A stretch of 64,000 nucleotides of DNA from Antedon mediterranea (lineage: Eukaryota > Echinodermata > Crinoidea > Comatulida > Antedonidae): the NCBI RefSeq assembly GCF_964355755.1, contig NC_092673.1, forward strand, positions 4,905,001 through 4,969,000, read 5' to 3'. Numbering within the stretch: the first letter of the stretch is position 1; each line of letters starts with the position of its first letter. Positions 20,467 to 33,690 of this stretch are shown in pieces. Made by a program: the position numbers and the translations under genes. The notes beneath the pieces are model-generated. The model was not told the DNA's origin, ran no database searches, and saw only the letters and a program-made list of their open reading frames with translations.

Positions 20467-20622
20467 TTAAGCGTGGTTCCCACTAGCGACGCAACACAAG
20501 GACGTAACGCAACGCAAGTGAATTGACCAATCACAAGCGATGGCTTATTCGCTTGTCATTGGTTAAAACGCTTGCGTTGCGTTTACGTCCTTGCGTTACG
20601 TTCTAGTGGGAACCAAGCTTTA
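20467..20622. mobile_element. MITE family A, copy 1
   Basis: Terminal inverted repeats AGCGTGGTTCCCACTAG and CTAGTGGGAACCAAGCT with flanking TTA on both sides. The subterminal sequence is rich in GCAACGCAAG / CTTGCGTTGC inverted repeats, making almost the whole element self-complementary. About 150 bp and internally shorter than the copy at 41071. TTA/TAA duplications are typical of PIF/Harbinger-type elements. Confidence 0.85.
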
Positions 20623-20887
20623 TGCTTAAACAGTATTACATTTTTATTCAAGTATGGTGAGGGTTTCTTATAGTCATTGCATTCTGGCTTATCTAGCTTG
20701 TATCCGCTTTTCTTCATCGTCCATTCTTTCAAATATTTTGGATACTTCTCCGGCCCATTCACTTTATCTCTCATATGTTTTATTGTTTACTGTTACGGTA
20801 TTTTATGGTAACAAAATACGGGGTCTTTTCAATCTCCATTTTCCTTCTAACTCTCTATATCTGCCTTCATTGGCTTATCCATCATCT

Positions 20888-21000
20888 ACTGTTGACACTA
20901 TCAAACTTGATGTGATGTGCCCATATATAGACATGATAACGTCATATCACTACCATATTTGAGCACATCACACTAGTTTGATAGTGTAGACAGGGCTTTA
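20888..21000. mobile_element. MITE family B, copy 2
   Basis: GACACTATCAAACTTGATG at the left and CTAGTTTGATAGTGTAGACA then GGGCTTTA at the right, around GATGTGCCCATATATAGACA. The left end is damaged. Confidence 0.75.
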
Positions 21001-22254
21001 TAACTTAATTCTGTGTTTGTGTTTGCTTTGATAATGTCTTCTTAGTACAGTACATGTGCTGTGTTTTATTAAAAGGTTTCGCGACAGGAAGTGTTATTTA
21101 ACCTGGCTTAGCCCCAGGTACGGTTCTCTAGTATCTAGTTATCTAAGTATTCGGCATCATTAGGGCCCCATGTGTCAAAAACGAATTATGCACTTCATCC
21201 TACACCCATGGTGTTAGGCTAATCAAAAGAAGCGAATTACGTGCCAGCCAAACCATCATGTCTTTATTATGTTTTTCAAAAAACTTTCTCTCTCGGGAGA
21301 GGAGGGTAAATCCAAGAGGCATGCGACCACCCGTGCTTCGTTCGTAATATTTAAAAACAAGCTTATTATATAGATTAAGTTGAGTATAAATATTTTTTAT
21401 AGTGCGAATTAAGACTTAACTTTTCATATCTATTGGTAGTAGGATAGGATATAGGATATATCAACCTATTGGCTGTTAATCGTCGCTTCATTGTCGACTA
21501 TTTTTCCGATAATATTGCTTTTGTAAATCTTAATTTATCAACCAATTATCGACATGAGTAAATCGACCATTTTCCCGATAATATAAATCTATAATTTATG
21601 TCGTATCAACGGTTGATTAATCATCATTTTAATAATATTTCGGTCATTTTAAAATAATTATTGATTTCTATTCCTAGGCTTGTAGAAAGATTTAATACAT
21701 TCACCTTTCGGCAATAATTCAATGAACCCATAGTTTCAAATCGTTTTAATGTAGACTGAAATGTCCAAGTTAAATATTAAGTTTTTCGTTGATACCAGAG
21801 AGATAAGATTTTTTAATTGAATTATTTCCTATTGTCTAAACGAAATTGAACCATGATTTATTATTTAATAGTTTGTCAATGAAAGGATTTCCTTTAAACT
21901 GTTATATAATAAATATAACAAAACCTGTAATTGTTTATAGCGTTGGGTCTCGACATTAACTTTAGTACTATTATTAATAAGCTTGAAATTCCGCATCTGA
22001 ACGTGTATTTGAGCTGATTTATCGTTTTGTCCTTGGTCAACGGCGTAAAATTCACATCTTAAACATTCAAAACATGTAAACATCTCTGAAATAATTAACA
22101 TTTAAGAGTTTTACCCAAACAACAAATTATTTCTAATCTGTTTTACAAGTTTTTAGGATATGATGATTTATTGCAGTGGGCTTATCATATTGGTACCACC
22201 AGTTAGTGTAAAGGTCAAATCGTGACCTATTTCAGCTTGTTTATTATAGAACCC

Positions 22255-22425
22255 ATAAAAAAGTTAAGGATATATTGTCCCCCTGAAAAAATAATTCTTA
22301 ACAAAACTTTTGTTGAATATGCCATTTTAATGTCACATAATAGTTATCCACTTTGAATAAAATTGGATCGAAAAAGAAAAATTATTTACCGGTACCTAAA
22401 AAACTGTAATTTCAAGCATAAAAGT
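22255..22425 (+). repeat. Dispersed repeat C, copy 2
   Basis: Same block order as at 180-340 (inverted) and 30600-30760: TGCCATTTTAATGTCACATA, CCACTTTGAATAAAATTGGA, ACCG(GTA)CC-type spacer, then TAATTTCAAGCATAAAA. Confidence 0.6.
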
Positions 22426-22655
22426 CCAATTAGCTGCCAGCCACATCTAATGATAACATTGCACTACGGTAGAAAATTGTTAACATCGTCCAATATTACT
22501 ATACAGATAAATTATGCTGACAGAAATGTCGCCATCTTTTGTTGGTTTCATACTCTACAATACAAAGTTAATTTACCTTTCTGAAAGGTTGCATTTTGTT
22601 TGATATCAGAAGTTAACTGAAGTTAATTTCATATAAATATTAGTAACTCCTAATT

Positions 22656-22745
22656 AGAGAGATCGAATTTTGAGAATTCGACGTTTGAGCATTTTCAAGA
22701 ATCAAAAAGATCGAAACGTCAAATTCTCAAAATTCGTTCTGTCTC
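22656..22745. repeat. Long hairpin (about 23-bp core arms)
   Basis: CGAATTTTGAGAATTCGACG plus TTT (22664-22686) pairs with 22714-22736 with one mismatch. Pairing extends outwards into AGAGA/TCTCT with further mismatches. The loop is 27 nt. It could be a small foldback element or a pre-miRNA-like hairpin; nothing selects between these. Confidence 0.7.
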
Positions 22746-23631
22746 TTTGTTTGTAGTTACAGTACTTTTCCAATATTTGTTAATTTGGTATCGTTTCTTT
22801 CAATATAAACAATTGGTACTAATTTCCATCATGTTAAATATCTTTGATGTTTCGACACAGCTTCCATTGAGTGCTATTGATGTAAAGTCTTAAATACTTA
22901 ATAATTAACTTAATAATTCATTCAATAGTTAGGCTATTTAGAAACAGCATTATTAGAAAAAGCATACATCTACAATAACGTAAATGGTACGAATAAATAA
23001 GAATTGTTTCAAGGATCGGAAAAGAAGTAAAAGAACTTGTCTAATACCAAACAGAAAAAAAAATACAAAGAAGCAACTGCATGACAAATAATTAGCTAAT
23101 GTTAAATCTATAAATTATAATCCTACAAAAATTAATAAATGTTTCACCGGTGAATGTTTTATATATTTCATTTAACAAATAAAAAACTAGGCCTACGGCA
23201 GATTTTGATTGCATTTGGAAATATGTTTTTTTTACCTGATGACGATATATAACATAACATGTTGGTAATGACGTAACAACTTACTAAACCCTAGCAACAC
23301 CACGGACAGACAAAGCATTCCCTGAAGTTTTTTTTTGTGTGTATTGTCGAATGTAATCACAACAAACCAATAGCTATTAATCTTTGTTAGTTAACTAACG
23401 CTATCCGGTGAACTGGTTCACAAAGTATCCCGTGTAAATTTACTATTAGTAATTCCTGGCCATAAATATCATAAATAATAAACAAAACTGATAATAACTA
23501 GTGATTCAAAAATATACTCGTAGACCTATAGTTTAAGTATCTGTGTTCCCGTTATATCGCAATAGGAAACGTTTGTATATTATTGAAGATGATATCGTAT
23601 TTGCTAAACCAATAAATAGAGTAATATCGTG

Positions 23632-23634
<3 letters not shown>

Positions 23635-23674
<40 letters not shown>
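23635..23674. repeat. (AT)20 microsatellite
   Basis: Uninterrupted alternating AT of about 40 bp. Confidence 0.97.
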
Positions 23675-23678
<4 letters not shown>

Positions 23679-25355
23679 CATACTGTATATACCTAGATGA
23701 ACTGTAACACATAATTGAGTAGCCTGCAGATTGCAATATGTGGTTTATGTTAGTTATGAGGCGCTTAAATGAAACCCTATTAACTACCTGATTTAAATGT
23801 GAAAAAATTCCTGAAGTAGTCAAAATGGAAGTGCTAATTTATTTAATAAAATCATCAAATAATATATGCCTATGTCATAAATAAATATATAGATGAATGT
23901 AATTTCTTTGTTTGGTTAATCTTCTTCATTTACAGAATTGTGACTAAACGTAGGCCTATACGTAGGTCTATTTTTCTGGTTTAGTCACATGATATTGCGA
24001 CGCCGCATGATCTTATAGTTTTGGGTTTATTTTCAAAAAGTACCACCAAATCGGATGTCCATTAACAATCAACAGGATAATTATAAAACCCTTTATTTAC
24101 AAAATGAACCAGGGTTTAATGAACGCATTTCCTTGTTGCCTCTGCATATCAATTGCCAATTCAAACTGTCCGTGAAACAATTGAGTGTTTAAATAGCATA
24201 ATTATATAGGAATTACGGTACCGATCAAAGACCACCGTACATATACAGACTTTTTTCGTAATATAACTGTAATTAAACAAACGATTTTGAAACATCTTGA
24301 AAATACAGATAAGATATTGTTAAGACGATATTACACGTGCGTGCAACTGCTGATAAAAATAGTATTTTTTGTTCGCGTGCGTTAGTCATCATATTAAAGT
24401 TGTTGCTATTTCATGGAGGAAATTATGGTAAAATATAATCGTTACTGTTTCTCCGCATATGGCATTCTATCCAGAATCATAGGAAAAGTTATGAATACAG
24501 TATCACATGTGGCGTCCGTGGTTAATGTTAACCATGGCCTATGATACAGGCGTTACATGTTATATATATGTGACACTGTATCACAGATTTTGCCTATGAT
24601 ACTGTACAAAATTATAGATATAATACAGAGAATCGGCTAACATCTGCAAATCATTTGAAATGAAACACAAAATATTTATAATATTTCAACACATCCACCC
24701 AGGCCTTCTAAAACAATCATCTTTAGTTTGTAGTTGAACCGTTTTGCACCGTAACTTCCCTTACTGGATCAAAGGGCTATAATTCAAATATCATTTTCCT
24801 AGCATGGGTTTTATATCGGCACTTTGGCCTATACTTATGGATTAGGTATACCAAAGATGTCCGAATATAACAATTATGATAAGATGGAAAGCCGCGTTTA
24901 AGTTCATCTCTAAAGAATATGAGAATGTATACCGTGAATACCTGATTTAATCCACGTTGTTTGCTCTAAGAAAACATAGAAAATTACTTTATAAAGTAAT
25001 TGTATTGATTTGTTATTGCGAAAAGGTTTACTATTAATATATATCCTGCGTTCAAAACATTTCGTTCTTTTCATGGAGGCCTAACTTGATGCGTTACCGG
25101 AAATCGGATGGTGAGTGTTTTTGTTTAAAATTAGCTGATGGTGTGTTTTATATTGTCTTTAGGATTTCTTAGAATGTTAAATAATGTTATAAACCTCAGC
25201 CACATCTAGTCACCGTGGTGTGATTTGTTTAAATTCGTATTCATTTTGTCTGTGCAGAATAAATATCCTAAATACCCAAATTAATCGACTGATTTTAGTA
25301 ATTTTCGCCTAACAATTTAACGAAGTAGCCGCCTCCATAAACTGTTTTTTAACCG

Positions 25356-25506
25356 TAAAGCTCTGTACACTGAACAAAATTCGATGTGACCATTTATATT
25401 GACACGACGATGTCATGTCACTACCATATTTAGGAATATCACTAAACCATATTTGGCCACATCACACTTTTTTTCAAACTAGTTTGATAGTGTAGACAGA
25501 GCTTTA
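25356..25506. mobile_element. MITE family B, copy 3
   Basis: TAAAGCTCTGTACACTG at the left; CTAGTTTGATAGTGTAGACA then GAGCTTTA at the right. The core has GATGTGACC and two CACTACCATATTT-like blocks. Confidence 0.8.
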
Positions 25507-25774
25507 ACGACTGTGTAACATGAGAAGAGTTCTTCGCATTTGCCTAGTAATAAATAACAAAAAACACTGCAGAATGAGTAATATGGATAGAATCATAATA
25601 TGATATGATCTCCGTCTTAAATTTAAATATATGAAGTCAAGGTCAGATTAGTTGACTACTGTATTTGTTAGGTTACATCTTGTAGAATTACTTTAAATTA
25701 CCACAAACATGAATTTTATTAGAACTTAATGTAATCCAGCGTGAAACTTGTCAAAAATGTAGTATACCTGAGAA

Positions 25775-26625
25775 TATTCATTCCTGTATGAATATTCATA
25801 TTCATGAGTATAAATATAAATATTCATAAGTATCAATATGAATATTCATTCCTGTATAAATATGAATATTCATTCCTGTATAAATATTCATATTCATGAG
25901 TATAAATATTCATATTGATATGTATAAATATTCATATTCATAAGTATAATATTCATATTCATATGTATAAATATTCATATTCATATGTATAAATATTCAT
26001 ATTCATATGTATAAATATTCATATGTATATGTATAAATATTCATAAGTATAAATATTCATATCCGTATGTCTAAATATTCATATTCATATGTATAAATAT
26101 TAATATTGATAAGTATAAATATTCATATTCTTATGGTTAAATATTCATATTCATAAGTATAAATATTCATATTCATAAGTATAAATATTCATATTTATAT
26201 ATGTATAAATATTCATATTCATATATGTATAAATTTTCATATTCATATATGTATAAATATTCATAAGTATAAATATTCATAAGTATAAATATTCATATTC
26301 ATGAGTATAAATATTTATATTCATATATGTATAAATATTCATATTCATATATGTATAAATATTCATATTGATATGTATAAATATTCATATTCATATGGTT
26401 AAATATTCATATTCATAAGTATAAATATTCATATTCATATATGTATAAATATTCATATTCATATATGTATAAATATTCATATTCATATATGTATAAATAT
26501 TCATATTCATATATGTATAAATATTCATATTCATATATGTATAAATATTCATAAGTATAAATATTCATAAGTATAAATATTCATAATCATGAGTATAAAT
26601 ATTTATATTCATCTTAAGTAGATCA
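25775..26625. repeat. AT-rich ~20-22-bp minisatellite
   Basis: About 40 units of TATAAATATTCATATTCATA with variants ending ATGTG, AAGTA or GAGTA. TGAATATTCA is a palindrome within the units, so the array can form cruciforms and is a candidate unwinding or matrix-attachment element. Confidence 0.95.
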
Positions 26626-29269
26626 ATGTTTATAAGTAGACTACAACCATTGTAAAACCATGGTATGCCATTATAAAAAGTATGAATATTCATTTTGTTA
26701 TTATGTGAATATATATATATATATAAGTACGAGGGATCTTTTTCTCATTCTCACAGATTTCCTCATTTTTATCGTTTCAAATTAATTAATTCAATTTCAG
26801 TATATCATCGTGGTGGTTTATGATTCATGTTCTGTGTCTGTTGTGCTTATATAAGTACAACTACATTTGTTAATCACCAATGTCAATTGGGAAACTATAG
26901 ATTTCGATAATCGATATAAGCATATAATCAATATAGGCATATCTATCTATATATGTATCTATTTTGTAAAGATATCAATATTCATAAAGTTTAATAGACC
27001 TAGATTTAAACTAATCGATTGTTTACCAACACTGACTGCTGGACATCACCGGAACTACAGTCCTATTATTTGTAGACAAATGAAGGTTTCTTTCGTTTAA
27101 TACTTCTTGGAATGCTCGGGATTTCGAAGAAATATTTATTAATATAACCATAGCACAATGATGCGTCTAATTACAACAAAATAAACAAATATTCATAGAA
27201 TTGCCGCGCCTACCAAGGTACGTCATGGAGTATTTTCAAATTAAATTTAATCTTTGTTAAACGAATAATATTATATATACTAATCTTTAATTTATAGCCT
27301 TTATTTATCTAATTTATTTTTTTCAAGTAGACTCCAACCATTAACAATTAAATTGTTTAAATAATGTTAGGTACTTATATTAAGTCTTTGCGTCGCATCG
27401 AGAGCCTGGTCTATAGGCCTAATGATCTTAAATGAAAATACATACATTGTTTTAAAAATTTACCGCGAAAATAGGCAATAAAATTCTTCATTTTTATAGT
27501 ATATACAGTAGGTCTACATTAATATTGATATTATGATTAATTAAGGAAAGACATTTGGTCTAAACTCGTGTCAATAAACGTTGGGAATGCGAATGAGAAA
27601 TGGATTTAAAAATATCCAAATAAATAAATACGTTTGAAGACCTTCGCCGAATTCCGGTAAAGGAAAGAAAAATACAATAACAAAAACAAAAAACGTGATA
27701 TATAATATAATTCGTCATAGAGTTATATGCGAGAAACGATTAAAAATATCCTGAAATAGAAGGCTGGCCATGGCATGTAGGTGTTAAAGTTATATAATTA
27801 TTAATCAATTGCACAATCGTTTGTCACTTTCAATAATTTTTCCAACTCCGGAAAAAATTAAGTTATTGATTATTAACAAGTAGGCATATAGGCACAAAAC
27901 AACCTTTTCAAACAACTATTAATAGCTATTTTATGCTATAAGGATAATTCTACTGGAGCCATTGGGAACAATATCGTATTGTTAATATACACTATGACCG
28001 GAATTGTTTTATCCAAATAGTATTAGTATCGTGAAGCCAAGGTTTTACTTAGCTGTTAACTGTTGTCGTTTTGATTAAAGTAATGACTATGTTGATTTCT
28101 GTTTCTGTTTTTCATATTTCAATTCGGGAAATTAGGAAATGTTGAGGTCTTAAGTTTCCTGTCGCTAGCACGCGAACTTTAACGCCTCACCTTGATAATG
28201 CATCGATTCACACACTCTATAAATCTAGGCCTAGCCGTTAAGATTTTTCTTATATTTTTGCATTTGTAATTTGCAAAATGTAGGAGGGTATTTCCAGGGT
28301 CGATTTTTGTGAGAATGAATCGTAATTTGTACCAATGCATACAGGAAAAATCAAACATGAGGTTGTTTTTAATTGTATAATATAATCAACCAAGAAAAAA
28401 ACTCAAAAAAGTTTGCGCGGAGCCATTCTAACTCATACAATAAGCGGATAGTTTTGTTTACAAAAATAATAATAGCCATAAATAAATAGGTCATTTCCCA
28501 AACTATTATTTAAACAAACAAACGTTTCAAGTTGTCCAAATGTACTAACGAAGAAGTCCGTCTACAACATGGTGCTTTTAGAATACTTAGAATACGGTAT
28601 GTCCAATGTTCTTGCTTGTTATGGTACATATCTACTTATTACAAAATGGATATAATACTACAATATAATACTATTTTGTTTAATAATATTGTTAGTTCTA
28701 AACGTGGTTGTAAAATTATAAAATAAATAATTTATTGAAGGCCTAAAAATAAAAGAAAACACTGTGATGTTTAATCTCGATAGTATCTGAATAGTTTCGT
28801 TGCATGTTATTCTTGAACTTTAGTTTACATTATTAGAGACATTACCTTAATATTGCGATAGAAGTGCTCATAAAAACAAGTATTGTAATCCAATATTTTC
28901 TATGAGAATTATTAATAAGGCCCAAACAGTCTACTAATAAGAATTTATTCGCCGATGATTGAACACGAACAAGCCACACAACAACGGTGCCTGGGCCAAA
29001 ATTAATACCACATTTAATACAACAAGTGCCTAATACATTTAGGTGTACACTCAATTCAGGAAAAGATTCGTTGTGACAAACAGCCGTGGAGATGCGTTTC
29101 AAAATATACAATAACTTACCAAACTCATCCGGTGTTTAATTGGTGATCTAATGAACTTTTATTAATAATTCTGAATGACTCTATTCTATATTTATTACTG
29201 TCATTGAGACATGTGACAAAAAGAATTGAACCTCGACTGAATAGTTTTAAAACAGCATAAAGTTTAGAG
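26626..29269. other. Intergenic, no gene recognised
   Basis: AT-rich with a short TA run (26710-26723). No exon, RNA gene or clear repeat was seen. Confidence 0.4.
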
Positions 29270-29425
29270 TGGAGATGTGGCTTGGTGGTTGAGGACAAAA
29301 TTAAAATTCCACTCCCAAAGACTTGAAATAAGACGTTTGTCTTGTGAACCTCTGAGGGTCCCTAATGATCAGCAATTGCTGGATGGATCACCCTCATTAA
29401 ATATATGGTTTTTTAAAAAAAGAAA
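29270..29425 (+). mobile_element. SINE-like fragment, family 1
   Basis: TGTGGCTTGGTGGTTGAGG at the head resembles a tRNA A box. CCACTCCCAAAGACTTGAAA is shared with 345-560, and GGGTCCCTAATGATCAGC with 57598-57620. It ends in an A-rich tail (29411-29430). Confidence 0.5.
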
Positions 29426-30599
29426 AAAAAAGTCGTATAGAAAAATTGTTAGCCTGGTTTCAGTTCTAACTGTAATTTTTGTTGGGTAGTACAGGTTTAT
29501 ACATTTTAAGCGAATTTAGCTCATGATGTGGTTTCTAAACATCCCAATTTGACAATGACAATGACAACTTCTTTTATTTTCGATGACAATTTCAATATGA
29601 CTATAAAAAAATTATTAATTAAAAAATTAAAAATAAAATTACAGATTTAAACAAAGAAAAGGGGAAAATACTAGAAGCAATGCTTCATAGCATATTTTAA
29701 ATTACTATAATAAATATTTTCTAAGCATCAGATTATTCTAATACTTTTGAAATTGTTATATAACACTTCAACCTTTAGCAAACATAACTTATGAACCACC
29801 ACAGATCCACAATACGCGGATGTTATATCTTTTTTTCATTAGCATATTAGTCTATGTGTATTTAATTTATTTAAATCATAATTGTAGATTTAAATCATAA
29901 TTGTGGATATTGGTATTTTATTATTCGTACGGCATTCGTCTGATTTTTGATAAAGGAATACGATAACTATGCACATTGTTGATAATATGATAATTATAAT
30001 AATATGATGAATCGCTATGTCCAGTATGTCGATTACAATGGTTTTGGGTAGAGACGCAGAGTTATTACGTGGCTATTCTAATTGTTATCTCGTCTACTTT
30101 ATGAGTCGAGGTCTAAGCTAGAAGCCTTCCTTAAATCGTGCATACCAAAACGTTTCTGTCTACTTTATCTTTAAAGTCCTGAAACTATTAAATTATTCAT
30201 TAAAGATGTACCAGTTTAGAGTTTGTTAATAATTCAGCAGAAAATATTTTCATCGTGAAATTTTTACTAACGTTCGTTTATTTACAATTTTTTTGTAATA
30301 AAAATTAAACCTAAATTAAATCCGATTAAATTGTGTGATAAAAGTATTATATAAAATTAAGGTTACGTAATACGGATTAGTTAGCCTGTAAAGCGCCATC
30401 TACGGCAATTGTTATAAAACGTCCCACCTGTTTGTGTTAAGATTAGTTTATTTCCTTAACGTCTACTTGCCAGGGTTTCTCCCGGGATCGAAGGGGGTAA
30501 AGTCAAGGCCACCAGGCCTAGAATTCAGCTGCAATTAATACTGCTTACAGATTAAATTTGATTTAGAACAAGATAATACCTATAATTCCAATAGTCAAT
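29426..30599. other. Intergenic, no gene recognised
   Basis: AT-rich unique sequence; nothing supported. Confidence 0.4.
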
Positions 30600-30760
30600 A
30601 TACCTTTCTTACATAGAGTTCAACAATTTGAAACATTTCTAAATTGTTTGTTGTATATGCCATTTTAATGTCACATAATAGCTATTCACTTTGACTAAAA
30701 ATCGGATCGACAATAACAAATTATCTACCTGAAAACCATGTAATTTAAAGCATAAAAATA
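30600..30760 (+). repeat. Dispersed repeat C, copy 3
   Basis: TGCCATTTTAATGTCACATA, ATTCACTTTGACTAAAAATC, GGATCGACAATAACAAATTA and GTAATTTAAAGCATAAAA, in the same order as the copies at 22255 and (inverted) 180. Confidence 0.6.
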
Positions 30761-32460
30761 GTATAATTGGTTGGTTGAATTTAACCGTTTATTTTATCTT
30801 TTTATAGGCCTAAGTGAAAACATATTTTTTTTTTAATTATTTTTCTACGGCGAAATGAAAAATCTTTTTAAATTAATTTTCATTTTTTATGTTTTTGGGA
30901 CAATACATCTTTAATATAAGATAAATGTTAGTAGACCTACAATTAATTAGCACCCGTAATTAATGCATTAAAAAAAATGTGTTTAGTAGGCCTACAGCTT
31001 TGTTCTTTTGTTGTTGATTTTAGATCGACACACCGTGTAATATGGTTGCTCGTGACCCGGCTGTAGGCCTAGAATAATTTATAAACTGGTCGAACGAAAG
31101 AACAACCGATACGGTAAGTTAAGAAGAAGCACGAGACAAAGTTCATTACCAGGAAGTTACAGTACTGTAATATTTATGAAAATAACAAAAACAATGTAAT
31201 GTTGTTTTTCTTGCTTGGCATTAAGTTTAATCTGAGTCGTTGAAACAACGCGCAAACAGACTCGGTCGTCGGGGTCTAAACATCACGTTTGCGTACTTGC
31301 AGCATGCTTAAAGGAGTGATCTTGCCACTTTCCAAGATTCAATAAATAATCTTTAATCGCTCTTTTGACAAGGAATCTACCGGCGATATTATTGCGTTGC
31401 GCCTCTCCATTCGCGTCAACATGATTCAGATCAGGTGTGCGTTTCCAAGTGCCGTTCGTTTATCACGATTGCTTTTTGAAACAACAATCAACAATCGTGT
31501 TTATAATTGAACAACATCAATTCATGTTTTATCCGTTAGTTTATAAAATACTAAGAAACTTATCTGTAAGTTTGTAACATCCTCATTTGATACCGTAACT
31601 CGTTTATAAGTAAATTGCCCAATTATATTTCGTTAAAAAACGGAAGATGATTTATTGTGTAAAATTAATTAAATTAACGTGAACAATGGATATTACCGCT
31701 ACAGGAGAAGGGGATTGACCCTGTTAATTCTAGGAATTGACCCTATTTAGCCCCCTGGGATTTTGGGAACTACTGTTGGAAGACGATTACATTGGAAAGA
31801 TGGCTCAAAGTCTTTATCTGTAGGCGCACGCGGGTAAGTCAAGTATTCGTTAGCAGGCCAGTGGCGGATGTGTGCCCGAATATCGTGTGTTCGGTAACAA
31901 TACCTCCACATACATACAGGAGGTATGCTACGGAAATGATAAGGTTATTTGCGAGATTATACGGATGTAGAACGATTGATATAGCGGCTCTTTAACTTTA
32001 CGAACAATGCCTTATTATATCGTGCCCTCTGTCAAAAGTCCTATTCTATCGCTTCAAATGTAATACATATTCTACAGATTAAATAGTCAATTGACGATAT
32101 AATAACCAATCTTTATAGCTGTATACAGCTAGATATGCAATTGCTGTAAACGATAAATACTTATAATAACTTTTTTTTTACAATTAACGTGTATAATGTG
32201 CGGTTTTATTATCTATTTTTTTCTAAATAATTTCCTATATTCAACGTAATGCCTTCATATAATAAATTCATCATACTCGGTAACAATAGCCTTTAGATAT
32301 GGAAATCAAACCTAATACTCGGTACCGATAACATTATTTCATAATAAACGATATTCTCTGAGATTAAAGGCTGAAGTAAAATTAATATTTTCCAGCCATA
32401 TGGTTTAAAAGACTGGAATCAAGTTTCCTCATGTGTCCAGCAAAAGCGCCCTCTTTATAT
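30761..32460. other. Intergenic, no gene recognised
   Basis: Contains a few less AT-rich patches (31240-31450, 31680-31990) without splice-bounded open frames that I can relate to a protein. Confidence 0.35.
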
Positions 32461-32464
32461 ATTT

Positions 32465-32640
32465 TTTAGATTAATAAGTAAAAACTGTACTCTGGTACCC
32501 ATTTATACAACTTGGTGAAGAGAGGTCAGAAAAAGAAGTGTCGAAGGACACAAGAATGGACAGCGTGGGATTCGAACTCCCAACTTTTTTACGGTCAACA
32601 GTCCGGAACCCTCAAGCTACGCCAAATGACTTCCGCAGAT
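32465..32640 (-). mobile_element. tRNA-derived SINE
   Basis: Read on the - strand: A box TGGCGTAGCTTGAGG (32624-32610) and B box GGGAGTTCGAATCCC (32581-32567) at normal tRNA spacing, followed by a non-tRNA body with a GTGTCC/GGACAC-type inverted repeat and GTATAAATGGGTACC. The tRNA part is too degenerate and too continuous with the body to be a functional tRNA gene. Confidence 0.65.
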
Positions 32641-33309
32641 TATGTTTTGATTTTCAATTGCGGCCTTTTTTTAAAGTGAACAATCTTTACGGCTACAAGC
32701 TGCTTAAAAGTCACTACTGCAGCATTGACTGAAACAGAAACATCCTTTAGGATTATACTTCGGTCAAAATGTTACAGTAACAGAGAGCAAAGAACAAATA
32801 TTGTGTTTATCACTCCCCGTCGTTTTTGCGGTTGTGCACACTTTCTGTTTAGTTACTGCGTTTCTTTTTGGTTTTACTTTATAGACTATTTTGACTTTAG
32901 TGAACCTGTAATTCATATAAATATATATATTATTTTAAGGTGTGCATATCACAATGTAGGGGAATGTACCGATGAAGTCGCACTTTCGCCACAATTCTTC
33001 ACGAGGAAACTGCAACCGTGCACTCTGTACTGGTGAACAGGAGGGTATTGTCCTTTGGGGAGCTCGTGATATCTGTACTGGTTTCTGTAAATTCTGTTTT
33101 CAATATTTGGTTCTCAATGACGCGCACGCGTTCTAAGTACAATAATTCGACAAATAAGAAGCAACGCTCCGACTCCCAATTGTGCGGTTTGTGATTTGCC
33201 AAAATTACGTACGTTGCGCATATGTTTTTTCTTGCGTCCTGGGAGCCGAACTTACATTCTGAATTTTATTCTTAAATGTTCTTTCTAATATTCTTGACTT
33301 GTTCCACTT

Positions 33310-33690
33310 TATTAGGCTTTCCCTCTGGAGTCGCGCTTACGTTTTTAGGCTTGCCTTGCACTCTGGAATAGAGCTTAAGTGTTTAAACTTAGTCCTCTGG
33401 AGTCGCGCTTACGTTTTTAAGCTTGCCCTCTGGAGTCGCGCCTGCGTTTTTAGGCTTAGCCCTCTGGAGTCATGCTTAAGTAGGCTTGAACTCTGGGGTC
33501 TTGCTTATATTGTTTAGGTTTAGCCCTCTGGAGTAGAGGTTAAGTTTTTAGGCTCAGCCGTCTGGCGTTATGCTTAGTTTTTAGCTAACTCTCCGAAGTT
33601 GCACTTAAGTTTTTAGGATTAGCCCTTTGGAGTGGCGCTTAATGTTTTTAGGCTTGGCCCTCTTGAGAAGTGCTTAACTTGTAGGCATGT
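33310..33690. repeat. ~33-bp minisatellite (about 10-11 copies)
   Basis: Degenerate units of GCCCTCTGGAGTCGCGCTTA then CGTTTTTAGGCTT. GC content is above that of the surroundings. Copies degrade towards the right. Confidence 0.85.

Larger units (their letters stand above)
21001..25355. other. Intergenic; scattered repeats, no gene
   Basis: No exon was recognised. It contains dispersed repeat C copy 2, a hairpin (22656-22745), an (AT)n tract and a GGCCTATGATAC-type repeat (24475-24610) that recurs near 56660-56760. Confidence 0.4.

Noticed and set aside
32560-32640. Functional tRNA gene on the - strand
   Set aside because: A and B boxes are good, but the arms do not pair well and a SINE-like body follows.
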